This document shows, piece by piece, positions 10,439 to 18,967 of a stretch of 64,000 bases of DNA. A program made the position numbers and the translations under genes. The stretch is taken from the NCBI RefSeq assembly GCF_031326345.1, contig NZ_CP133671.1:6401001-6465000 (forward strand), read 5' to 3'. A model generated the notes under the pieces. It searched no databases and was not told where the DNA came from. It saw nothing but the letters and a program-made list of their open reading frames with translations. Position 1 is the stretch's first letter. Each line of letters begins with the position of its first letter. Origin of the DNA: Aureispira sp. CCB-E. GTDB lineage: Bacteria > Bacteroidota > Bacteroidia > Chitinophagales > Saprospiraceae.

Positions 10439-13400
10439 TTGGGTCGACTTATCATTGGTCGAATTTGGAAAATCTTTACAGGCTTACTAAAAGCCACCAT
10501 TGCCATCATGTTAATTGTCTATCTATTGCTATGGATTCCTTGGGTACAAACTCAACTGGGGCATCTAGCTGCTAATCTTTTATCCAAAGCATGGGATACA
10601 ACCGTTCGAATAGAACGAGTAGAAATTACGCCTTTTTCCAATTTTAAGTTTTATGACGTATTTATTGCCGATCACTATCAAGACACACTAATTTACGCTA
10701 GTTCGGCCGAAGCGCAACGATATGATATTTTAGCGCTCCTAAATAAGGAAGTTAGTATTGGTAATATTATTGTTCGAGATGCTGTGTTCAAAGTACTCCG
10801 TCATCCTAAGGAAGAAAATTTTAACATTCACTTTTTAATCGACTTTTTTGAATCAGGAGAAGTTGTCGAACCTCGTCCCGAAAAATTTAAACTCTATTTT
10901 GGTGGCGCAGAACTGGTTAATGCAAGGGTACATTTGGCAGATACCGCCATTGGCACCGCTGCATTTGTGACCTGCGATACAGGATACGTTCATGGACATG
11001 ATACCGAGGGGGTAGACATGATTGGCAAAAAAGTTTGGGGTGACATTGCACACTTGTCCAATGCTAGTATTAAGGTGCATGTATTTGATAAAGTAGATAT
11101 TCCTGGTATTGACTCCTCCTTTTGGGAAGTTCCTGTTGATACCACAATTGCCGACTGGGATGTTGGTTGCGAAAAGCTTTTATTAAGTAATGTCAACTTT
11201 CGTCTAATCAATGAGCGAACAGGGATAACAATAGACACTTCTCTTTCTTTGGATTTTGCCAATCTTAACTTTAAGAACATCAACTTAGATGTGGATTCTT
11301 TCCGACTACAGCACGAAGTATTTACGGGGCATGTCAACAAGATTCATGGTTTGAATCATGGTGGTTTTGAACTAAAACATCTTTCTGGAGATGCCATTAT
11401 AAGCCCCCAAACCATTGCCCTAAGTAATTTCAAATTAGAAACAAACTCTAGTAATATTGGTCATGCATTGAAGTTAGAATACGATGCTTACAGGGATTTT
11501 TATCAATTCCCTGACAAGGTGAAAATTATTGGTACATTTGATAGTACTACGAGCATTACATTCAGAGATATAGCCGCTTTTGCTCCTGAAATTAAAAAGA
11601 ATGTCTTTATTGAAAACAACTTAGATAATCCAATAGCAATTAAAGGCAAATTTAGAGGAACGGTTAATAACTTTAGAGCCAGAGATGTTGATATTCAAGT
11701 GCATAATTCTAGAATCATTGGCAACCTTTCGATGAACGACATTACGGTTCCTGATGCGGCTTTTATGGATTTAAAGCTTAAGAAAGTTTCTACCGACTAT
11801 AAGGACTTAAAGCAAATCATCTCTTTTGTCAATCTTCCTCCCAATCTAGCCTCTCTAGGGCAAATGAACTTTGAAGGATCTTACACTGGCTTCTTCCAAG
11901 ATTTTGTTGCTTATGGGCAATTAGATACCAAATTGGGGCGCATCAACTCAGATTTGCAACTCAATTTGCGCAAGGGGCGTTCTGCGGCTGCTTACAATGG
12001 AGGCTTTCGGTTTAATAATTTTGATGTCGGCGCATTTATTGATAATGATGATGTCGGACAAATTACCCTGCAAACAGATGTAGAAGGAACGGGGTTGACC
12101 CTCGAAACCTTAGATGCAGAGCTAAAAAATGCTAAAATAGATAGTTTTACATTCAAAGAATATCAGTACGAAGATATTGCAATTGACGGGCTTTTCAAAC
12201 AAAAGAAATTTGATGGGGACATCATTTCCAAGGATACTAATATGAATGTTTTTATTCGTGGTATCGTTGACTTGAGTGGAGAATTACCTAGTGTTGATAT
12301 TTTGGGAAATGTTCAAAACATCGACTTTCATAAGGTCAACATATCTGAAGAGCTTATTGGACTACACTTAGATACCTTTGACATCAACGCCAAAGGAACC
12401 AATATTGATAATTTTGTTGGGAATTTGTTTATTCGTGGTATCAAAGGCTATAGAGGCAACGTTCATTCCGAATTGGATGAAATCAAGGTTAAAGCAGACA
12501 ATATTCCTAAAGATACCATTTATGTGGTTTCAGATGGCGATAGCACCATGTTTGTTCAGAACACCCGAACCATCAACCTAAAATCAGATATTGTCAGCAT
12601 TGACGTATTTGGGGAGTACGACGTAGTGAATTTGGTTCGTTCTATTGAGAATTTCATAAAAATCAATCACCCCAATTTGTACCAAGAACTCTACCAGCGG
12701 CAAGTTTTGCAAGTAGAAGATATCGAAGAAGTTGTAGAAGATAAGCCTTTAATGGATGTCATTGTGAATGTGGATAAGATAAGTATTGATACAATTCCTC
12801 ATCAAGATTTTAACATTATCATCTCTATTCCTCGAAACACAAAAAATATCACCCAGTTAATTGACAAGAACTTCAAATCTTTGGAAGATGTTTTTTTGAC
12901 TGGAGAATATGATGGGTCAGAAGGATACCTCACTATTAATGGAGAAGTTGGAAAAATTCATATAGGAAACATTGAGGTAGATAACATTCAATTGGATAGT
13001 GGGCAAGCATTGGGTTCTACCTTTGATGTATTAGGTTCTGTGGATACACTCCATATTGATGGAAAACCATTCATACCCAATATTAATCTTTCTTTAGATG
13101 CCGTGGGGGATTCTGTTCGATTTAATGTCCATGCAGATGCAGTGGGAGAAATTGCCCAACAATTGTCTATTAACGGTCAATTAGAAATCAAAGAAAAATT
13201 AATCGTCTTGAAGTTAGACACCTCTCGCCTATATATTTTGAATGAAAAGTGGACGATTAACGACAACAATCATATCAAAATTGGAGATAAGGTACTTGAT
13301 GTCCAAAATATAAAGCTTTCTAGTGGGAACAAATTGGTTGAATTGAGTTCTATTAACGATAACAAAGGTGCCAAAGTCGATTTTCAAAATATTAGCTTAG

Positions 13401-15658
13401 GTTGGTTGTACGGAATGATGGAACCGCTTCCTCAAATTGATATTAAAGGTATTTTTTCGGGGGAAGCCTCTATGCAAGACGTCTTCACTCAAAAAGGAAT
13501 CGATGCAGATGTTTTGATTGACACACTTATTATTAATGAAGATTATTGGGGGAGTAACTCTAGACTTTTAGTTCATGCCGATAGCCTAAAATCAACATTT
13601 AGAGGAGATTTTACGCATAGTAGTAATTTTGTAGATAGTTTGTATGCTTCTGCTAATTTTACACCTAAATTTGCAACGAAAGAAAAATACTTGCAAAATC
13701 TTTTAGATATTGACATCAATGCAGAAGGTGCCAAAGCCAAAATATTAGAATATTTCTTGCAAGATCAAATTTCTGAAACAGAAGGAAATGCCTTTGCACA
13801 AGCTAGAATATTTGGAAACATTGATGGTCCCAAAACAGTAATGAATATAGAAGGAGATGGTTTGTTAACAGGCGTCAAAACCAAAGTTAACTTTCTACAA
13901 ACCAAATATATTGTATCTGATGCTAAGATAAAAATTGACAACCAAGGATTTCATATAGATCCTCCTATTACTTACAATCGTTATAACGAATACCAATCGG
14001 GTGGGGTTCCTGTCCTTGTAGAAGGCGAGCCATCTGTAGCTTATCTTGAAGGCAGTTTGGTACACGATCACCTCAAAAATTTTGGCTTGGATGTTACCGC
14101 AATCCTAAACAACAACTTAGCAATGAACACCACCATAGAAGATAACAATACTTTCTATGGCAAAGTCTATGCTTCTGGTACCGTAGAGTTCAAAGGACCA
14201 TTTGAGCGATTAAAACTAAAATTGGATGTTGAAACAGAAGATAATAGTGTTTTCAACTTGCCGATTGGTGGTCCCATGGAGGTCACTGAGACCAATTATA
14301 TTAGCTTTTTTGATGCCAAAGCAAAAAAAGATTCTACAAATGAGAAAAGCATCAAAGATCAAGTGCTCACAGGATTAGACATTGAAATTATTGCCAAAAT
14401 CAAACCCAATGCGCTTGCTCGTTTGATTATCGATGAAAAAGCGGGCGATATCATCGAAGGAAGAGGTAGTAGTAATAATATGCGTGTCTACTATACCCCA
14501 ACAGGAGAACTTAAAATATTTGGAGACTATACCATTGAGAGTGGAGAATATCTATTTACATTTAAAAACTTAATTAATAAACCTCTCAAAGTTAGACAAG
14601 GAGGAACAATCACTTGGGGAGACAACGATGGCGACCCTTTTAAAGCAAAATTAGATATTCAAGCGGTCTATACGAAAGAGTTGGGAGTCGCCAACTTGGT
14701 CAAAGAATACATTGCTGGCAATCCAGGTCTTTCTAGCCTAGCCAACAAGCCTTATGAAGTCAATTTATTGATGGATTTAGAGGGCGAACTCTTTTCTCCT
14801 AATGTTGATTTTGAAATTCAGATTGAAAATGTAGATCCAGCTCTCCAAACCCCTGTACGACTAGCACTAGCAACCATTAATGCCGATAAGAATGAGTTGA
14901 ACCGCCAAGTATTTGGTATCATTGCTTTGCAACAGTTTTTGCCGTTGGGCAACGCTGGTAATCTTGATGTAGTTTCCTCTGGAATCAATACGGGTATTAG
15001 TACCTTGAGTGAATTGGTTTCTCAACAACTATCTCTTTATGTCAATGATTTATTGGAAGGAGTTATCAAAGATGTGGATTTTATTTCAAGCTTAGAGTTT
15101 GATTTTAATTTTAATATCAGAGATAACGAAAGCGCCAATATTCGTTCTACGACTTCTAATGTGCGTTTGGGTGGAAACATCAAATTTTTGGACGATCGCT
15201 TGACCGTATATGCGGGTACCAACATTGATATTGCAGGAGACGATCAGGTGGTTAATAATATCAATGCTAGTAGCAACAACTATGTTGGAGGTGACTTTAA
15301 GGTTGAATACTTTATTACGGAGGACGGTCGATTGAGAATTAAGGCTTATAATCGAACAGAATCCACTATTTTGGGACAAAGTATTCGAACGGGAATTGGT
15401 ATTTCTTTTAGAAAAGAATTTGATACGCTTCAGGATTTAATTGATGCAGCAAAAGCAAACAAAAAAAAGAATAAAAAAGAACGTTACACCAAACGTCGCG
15501 ACAAATTTACCGACAGAATAAAAGAGCTAAATAAAGAGATAGAACGTACTAAAGATAGCAAAAAGAAGGAACGTCTAGCCCAAAAGGTGGAGCGCTTGAA
15601 TAAAAAGTTGGAGAAGGCAAAAAATGATCTGAGCAGCTTACCTAAAGACAAAGAATAA
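10439..15658 (+). CDS. tamB: TamB-like translocation/assembly module protein (AsmA/DUF490 family)
   Basis: A 1739-residue protein with one N-terminal membrane anchor (LLKATIAIMLIVYLLLWIPWV, about 18-40), then a very long repetitive beta-rich region, and a C-terminal TamB domain (about 1300-1640, with ESGEYLFTFKNLINKPLKVRQGG). It ends in a Lys/Glu/Arg-rich coiled-coil tail (about 1660-1739). TamB-type proteins bridge the inner and outer membranes and support lipid transport or outer-membrane protein assembly. The given start is a TTG. In-frame upstream codons back to the stop at 10343-10345 contain no ATG, GTG or TTG, but ATT occurs at 10373 and, behind AGAGGA, at 10415. The true start may therefore be a rare ATT, adding about 8-22 residues. 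The adjacent tsaD supports the assignment. Confidence 0.9.
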   Translation: MGRLIIGRIWKIFTGLLKATIAIMLIVYLLLWIPWVQTQLGHLAANLLSKAWDTTVRIERVEITPFSNFKFYDVFIADHYQDTLIYASSAEAQRYDILALLNKEVSIGNIIVRDAVFKVLRHPKEENFNIHFLIDFFESGEVVEPRPEKFKLYFGGAELVNARVHLADTAIGTAAFVTCDTGYVHGHDTEGVDMIGKKVWGDIAHLSNASIKVHVFDKVDIPGIDSSFWEVPVDTTIADWDVGCEKLLLSNVNFRLINERTGITIDTSLSLDFANLNFKNINLDVDSFRLQHEVFTGHVNKIHGLNHGGFELKHLSGDAIISPQTIALSNFKLETNSSNIGHALKLEYDAYRDFYQFPDKVKIIGTFDSTTSITFRDIAAFAPEIKKNVFIENNLDNPIAIKGKFRGTVNNFRARDVDIQVHNSRIIGNLSMNDITVPDAAFMDLKLKKVSTDYKDLKQIISFVNLPPNLASLGQMNFEGSYTGFFQDFVAYGQLDTKLGRINSDLQLNLRKGRSAAAYNGGFRFNNFDVGAFIDNDDVGQITLQTDVEGTGLTLETLDAELKNAKIDSFTFKEYQYEDIAIDGLFKQKKFDGDIISKDTNMNVFIRGIVDLSGELPSVDILGNVQNIDFHKVNISEELIGLHLDTFDINAKGTNIDNFVGNLFIRGIKGYRGNVHSELDEIKVKADNIPKDTIYVVSDGDSTMFVQNTRTINLKSDIVSIDVFGEYDVVNLVRSIENFIKINHPNLYQELYQRQVLQVEDIEEVVEDKPLMDVIVNVDKISIDTIPHQDFNIIISIPRNTKNITQLIDKNFKSLEDVFLTGEYDGSEGYLTINGEVGKIHIGNIEVDNIQLDSGQALGSTFDVLGSVDTLHIDGKPFIPNINLSLDAVGDSVRFNVHADAVGEIAQQLSINGQLEIKEKLIVLKLDTSRLYILNEKWTINDNNHIKIGDKVLDVQNIKLSSGNKLVELSSINDNKGAKVDFQNISLGWLYGMMEPLPQIDIKGIFSGEASMQDVFTQKGIDADVLIDTLIINEDYWGSNSRLLVHADSLKSTFRGDFTHSSNFVDSLYASANFTPKFATKEKYLQNLLDIDINAEGAKAKILEYFLQDQISETEGNAFAQARIFGNIDGPKTVMNIEGDGLLTGVKTKVNFLQTKYIVSDAKIKIDNQGFHIDPPITYNRYNEYQSGGVPVLVEGEPSVAYLEGSLVHDHLKNFGLDVTAILNNNLAMNTTIEDNNTFYGKVYASGTVEFKGPFERLKLKLDVETEDNSVFNLPIGGPMEVTETNYISFFDAKAKKDSTNEKSIKDQVLTGLDIEIIAKIKPNALARLIIDEKAGDIIEGRGSSNNMRVYYTPTGELKIFGDYTIESGEYLFTFKNLINKPLKVRQGGTITWGDNDGDPFKAKLDIQAVYTKELGVANLVKEYIAGNPGLSSLANKPYEVNLLMDLEGELFSPNVDFEIQIENVDPALQTPVRLALATINADKNELNRQVFGIIALQQFLPLGNAGNLDVVSSGINTGISTLSELVSQQLSLYVNDLLEGVIKDVDFISSLEFDFNFNIRDNESANIRSTTSNVRLGGNIKFLDDRLTVYAGTNIDIAGDDQVVNNINASSNNYVGGDFKVEYFITEDGRLRIKAYNRTESTILGQSIRTGIGISFRKEFDTLQDLIDAAKANKKKNKKERYTKRRDKFTDRIKELNKEIERTKDSKKKERLAQKVERLNKKLEKAKNDLSSLPKDKE

Positions 15659-15804
15659 GGGTATACTAGAATATTATATAGTGCTACGCTAAATTGCAGA
15701 AAATCAATTGACTCTATTCGGAAAACGAACTTATGACAATTCTCATTGCTCACTAACGTTCATTAGTAGACTATTTTATATTAAACAGACTCAATCTATC
15801 TCTT

Positions 15805-16284
15805 ATGTTAGCAGAAATAGAAGCCATTAAGAAGTATCTTCAACAGAGTGTACTTTGCTGGTTGGCGACCAGTTCCCCCGATTATATTCCCAACGTATCT
15901 CCTAAGGAAATTTTCACCCTTTATCAAGACAAATACCTTTTAATTGCTAATATCGCTTCGCCTCAAACTGTTCGAAATTTAGAACAAAATCCCAATGTAT
16001 GTGTTAGTTTTATAGATGTCTTCGTTCAAAAAGGCTATCAATTAAAAGGAACCGCTACTGTTATTCCAACATCCAATCCTGAATTTCAACTATTGGAACC
16101 GTTCTTATTAGAGTTAACAAAAGGACTATTTCCTTTTCAAAGTATTATTAAAATCAAAATTAATACTAGTAAAAAAATTCTAGCACCTCGATACTTACTC
16201 TACCCAGATACAACGGAAGCAGAACAGATCAAGCGTGCCCAGGATACATACAATAAGGGCTTGCCTCCTTTTACAAAAGGTTAG
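15805..16284 (+). CDS. Pyridoxamine 5'-phosphate oxidase-like FMN-binding split-barrel protein
   Basis: A 159-residue protein with the split-barrel pattern LCWLATSSPDYIPNVSPKEI near the N-terminus, then KYLLIANIASPQTVRNLEQNPNVCVSFID, in which the conserved S/T-x-x-N-L motif lines the flavin site. Close relatives are annotated as pyridoxamine 5'-phosphate oxidase family proteins. Most are not vitamin B6 enzymes but small FMN or F420-type reductases of unknown substrate. There is no signal peptide, so it is cytoplasmic. The permease gene follows 42 bp later in the same direction and could be cotranscribed. Confidence 0.8.
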   Translation: MLAEIEAIKKYLQQSVLCWLATSSPDYIPNVSPKEIFTLYQDKYLLIANIASPQTVRNLEQNPNVCVSFIDVFVQKGYQLKGTATVIPTSNPEFQLLEPFLLELTKGLFPFQSIIKIKINTSKKILAPRYLLYPDTTEAEQIKRAQDTYNKGLPPFTKG

Positions 16285-16326
16285 ATAAACATCGAGCTCA
16301 TCACCTAAGGTTTTCACGTTATCACT

Positions 16327-17367
16327 ATGGCCAATACACCTAAAATAACCATCGCTCCAAAAAATTTTGTCATTGCAATTCTAGTTTTTATAGGAATTGC
16401 AATAATGCTTTACTTAGGTGCATCACTCTTGCTTCCTTTGTTGGTTGCGGCATTGTTTGCCACTGCCTTGAATGGTCCTACAGAAAAATTAAAAAACTTA
16501 GGGCTTCCCAAAGGAGTAGCAATTACTATTGTGATGATCTTATTAATTAGTTTGTTTTCTATTATTTTTATCATCATCTCTTGGCAAATCAACATTATTG
16601 TCAGTGATTGGGCTGAAATACAAAACAAAGCCTCTCAAAAAATCACCGAACTCAACCAATGGTTTTCAAAATCTTTTGGTATCAATCCTTTTCGATATTT
16701 GTCTGAGTCTGATTTTACGAATAAGAAAATGCGTTCGTTTGCAACAGGTATGCTTGGGTCTGCCATGACCTTTGCTTCTCAAGCTTTGATAACCTTAATT
16801 TATATTATTCTTTTTCTACTCCAAAAAGAAATGTTTCACAATTTTTTCAAAAAGCTTGTTCGAAAAGAAGAAGAAGCAACCATCTGTGTCATGTTGGAAG
16901 AGTCTAGCTCTATTGTTAACAAATATCTTATTGGGAAAGGCAAAATTATGTTGATCTTATTTGTAGCCTACTATATTGGCTTTTTATTAGGAAGTGTTCC
17001 TTACGCCTTATTTTTGGCAATTTTTGCGGCTCTATTTTCTATTATCCCTTATATTGGTAATTTAATTGGTGGAGGGGCAGCCATGATACTAGCCTATCTA
17101 TACTCTGGTGCTTTTGCTGGTATTATGGTATTTGTAGTTGTTTCGGTTGCTCAATTTGTAGAAAGCTATTTATTAACACCTTGGATTGTAGGCGATGAAA
17201 TTGACCTAAATCCATTTATGACCATTTTTGGGGTCATTGTATTTTCGAGTTTGTGGGGTGCGCCAGGTGCCATTGTAGCATTGCCTACGGTGGGTACTAT
17301 GAAGGTTTTATTTAAGCATATCGAAGGGTTAGAACCTTATGCTTTTTTATTTGAGAAACATAGTTAA
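16327..17367 (+). CDS. AI-2E family transporter (TqsA/PerM-like permease)
   Basis: A 346-residue polytopic membrane protein. Two hydrophobic helices lie at the N-terminus (FVIAILVFIGIAIMLYLGAS and LLPLLVAALFATAL), one near 60-85, a soluble middle section (about 90-140), then more helices. The C-terminal half has the family signature PYIGNLIGGGAAMILAYLYSG and LTPWIVGDEIDLNPFMTIFGV. The family includes the putative autoinducer-2 exporter TqsA but also sodium/proton antiporters and permeases of unknown cargo, so the substrate should not be assumed. It sits downstream of the split-barrel gene and converges on clpS, with a shared terminator between. Confidence 0.85.
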   Translation: MANTPKITIAPKNFVIAILVFIGIAIMLYLGASLLLPLLVAALFATALNGPTEKLKNLGLPKGVAITIVMILLISLFSIIFIIISWQINIIVSDWAEIQNKASQKITELNQWFSKSFGINPFRYLSESDFTNKKMRSFATGMLGSAMTFASQALITLIYIILFLLQKEMFHNFFKKLVRKEEEATICVMLEESSSIVNKYLIGKGKIMLILFVAYYIGFLLGSVPYALFLAIFAALFSIIPYIGNLIGGGAAMILAYLYSGAFAGIMVFVVVSVAQFVESYLLTPWIVGDEIDLNPFMTIFGVIVFSSLWGAPGAIVALPTVGTMKVLFKHIEGLEPYAFLFEKHS

Positions 17368-17391
17368 TAGTAGTTAGCTAACTATAATCAT

Positions 17392-17431
17392 AAAATAAGG
17401 GAAGTATCATTCATGATATTTCCCTTATTTT
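17392..17431. terminator. Bidirectional terminator between permease and clpS
   Basis: Stem AAAATAAGGGAA / TTCCCTTATTTT, extended inwards by ATCATtcATGAT, with T-rich tails on both strands. It suits both convergent genes. Confidence 0.8.
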
Positions 17432-17453
17432 CCTATAAATTCTTCTGTAATAC

Positions 17454-17750
17454 TTAATCCTCGATAACAGCAGATAAGCCTCTATCTACTAGAGCATCTT
17501 TAATTGGTTTTAATTCTTTTTTTGACCCTGTTTTAACAGTAGCCTTTCCTTTAAAATGAATCAAATAGCTCAATTGTTCTGCTTGTGCAGGATTATGACG
17601 GCAAACCTCAACAAAGGATTCTATTACCCAATCAAAGGTATTGTGATCATCATTGTAAACAATTACTTTCGAATGATTACCAATCAATTCTTGGAGGGCA
17701 ATTTCTTCTTCTTTGTCTTGCCAAGACATGTGATGTGTGTGCTCCAACAT
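17454..17750 (-). CDS. clpS: ATP-dependent Clp protease adaptor ClpS
   Basis: With the ATG at 17750 the protein has 98 residues. It delivers N-degron substrates to ClpAP or ClpCP. The binding-pocket signature is VIVYNDDHNTFDWVIESF (Asn33, Asp34, Asp35) and the second contact is His65 in YLIHFKGKA, positions that match the known N-degron contacts Asn34, Asp35 and His66 of the E. coli protein. The reading frame is open for 35 more codons upstream (to 17855), but that extension does not resemble the family, so the internal ATG is preferred. It is convergent with the permease gene. Confidence 0.92.
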   Translation of the reverse strand: MLEHTHHMSWQDKEEEIALQELIGNHSKVIVYNDDHNTFDWVIESFVEVCRHNPAQAEQLSYLIHFKGKATVKTGSKKELKPIKDALVDRGLSAVIED

Positions 17751-18011
17751 AGTTTTTTTTAGTTTGATTTGATCGTGTTTATTGATCTCTAACTCTAATA
17801 ATAGTTTATTAACTTTTGTTCTTAAAAGCAATAAGCCATTACTTCTAATATACAAAATTATAATAAGCTTACATAATTAAGCCCTAATAAGTTCATAAAA
17901 ATATGAAAATTTTAACGGTCAAAATTATTTTTCATCTTTTCTTAAAGAATAAACTCTTTAGAATCTAAATCCCTTGAGACTAGATCATCATAGCTAAATA
18001 GGCACTTACTA

Positions 18012-18025
18012 TTGGACTAGTCCAA
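18012..18025. promoter_or_regulatory. Possible operator palindrome TTGGACTAGTCCAA
   Basis: A perfect 14-bp palindrome lies 57 bp upstream of the -7 box of the lipoprotein gene. No known regulator is recognised from it. Confidence 0.25.
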
Positions 18026-18081
18026 AGAGTAAACTTAAAGGAATTATTAGCTATTTTAAGATTAGGTTCTTATAAATAGCG

Positions 18082-18089
18082 TATCTTTG
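18082..18089 (+). promoter_or_regulatory. Bacteroidota-type -7 box TATCTTTG
   Basis: An exact TAnnTTTG match followed by CG, 79 bp before the ATG of the lipoprotein gene at 18168. The -33 element is not obvious. Confidence 0.5.
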
Positions 18090-18167
18090 CGACATTATAA
18101 TAATCAATTCTACAAGCTGCTTTCTCACCTGATAGAAAGCAATTGTATACAACTATATTTCACTATC

Positions 18168-18896
18168 ATGCGTATTTTATTCCTCCTAATTTCTATCTCG
18201 ATCTTATTGGCAAGCTGTTGGGATTTACAAGCAGACACTGCTATCGAAGGTTTTGCTCCCGGTACATGGCGAGGCGTTTTTAAATTAGAAGACCAAGCCG
18301 TCCCTGTTATTTATGAAATCAAGAACTCTAATAATGACAAGCCCATTGAGTTTATTTTTAAAACGGAAAAGCACGATGTAGCTGCCGATAGTGCCATTAT
18401 TTTTGGAGACACCCTATTTGCTTACTTTGGTGCTGCCAATACCTATCTAAAGATTATTCACCAAGTTGACCAGATGGATGGCTTTTTGTATGATAATACA
18501 GGAGAAGAGTATGCCATTCCATTTGCAGGCATTTATGGTATTCAGCAGCGTTTCCCTGATGTTCGTAAAACACCTAAAGCTAACTTGACAGGAGAATGGA
18601 AGTTAGTAGCAACAATTGACCAAGATTCGACCTTAGAAGGAACCCTTCGCATTTCTACTGATGGTAAAAACAAAGCTGCCGCAAGCCTACAGTTTCCTAC
18701 CTATCCCAAACAATTACATTTAGAAGGCACTGTTCAAGATTCCAAAATTTATTTATCAGGTTTTGATGGGAAGACAGTTTGCTGGATTAGTGCCAATATT
18801 GAAAACTCTAAACAACTAACACAAGGTAATTTGAAACTAAACAACAAAGGCTACTTTTGGGAAGCAGAAAGTCGTGCTGGCATGATGTCAGAGTAA
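18168..18896 (+). CDS. Lipoprotein with the N-terminal domain of TlpA-like thioredoxin lipoproteins
   Basis: The ATG at 18168 gives MRILFLLISISILLASCWDL, a type II signal peptide with lipobox LLASC. The frame is open upstream to 18087 but that part is not signal-like. The mature protein (about 225 residues) has two related beta-rich halves opening with GTWRGVFKLEDQAVPV and GEWKLVATIDQDSTLEG and containing LHLEGTVQDSKIYLSGFDGK. The same architecture forms the N-terminal half of the thioredoxin-fold lipoprotein at 61975-63237 (GIWRGVLNIGND, KRWKVTFSPNTENS, YLEGALNGKELKLSCFDGAH), but here the redox domain is absent. It is probably anchored in the outer or inner membrane facing the periplasm. A substrate-presenting role is a guess; function is unknown. 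Confidence 0.8.
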   Translation: MRILFLLISISILLASCWDLQADTAIEGFAPGTWRGVFKLEDQAVPVIYEIKNSNNDKPIEFIFKTEKHDVAADSAIIFGDTLFAYFGAANTYLKIIHQVDQMDGFLYDNTGEEYAIPFAGIYGIQQRFPDVRKTPKANLTGEWKLVATIDQDSTLEGTLRISTDGKNKAAASLQFPTYPKQLHLEGTVQDSKIYLSGFDGKTVCWISANIENSKQLTQGNLKLNNKGYFWEAESRAGMMSE

Positions 18897-18913
18897 GCTC
18901 TATAGATCAAAAA

Positions 18914-18947
18914 AACAGGGTAAGGTCTTTTAAGTCCCTACCCTGTT
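18914..18947. terminator. Bidirectional terminator
   Basis: Stem AACAGGGTAAGG / CTACCCTGTT with a 12-base loop lies between convergent genes. There is an A run on the left side, which gives a T run on the minus strand. Confidence 0.75.
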
Positions 18948-18967
18948 CCATAAATATTGTATCTTCT

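Larger units (their letters stand above)
17751..18167. other. Divergent spacer with palindrome and promoter box
   Basis: About 400 bp between clpS and a divergent lipoprotein gene. It holds a perfect 14-bp palindrome, TTGGACTAGTCCAA (18012-18025), and a TATCTTTG box (18082-18089) directed at the lipoprotein gene. Nothing else is supported. Confidence 0.55.

Noticed and set aside
16327-17367. Autoinducer-2 exporter as specific function
   Set aside because: The family has many other activities and no quorum-sensing genes are nearby, so only the family name is given.
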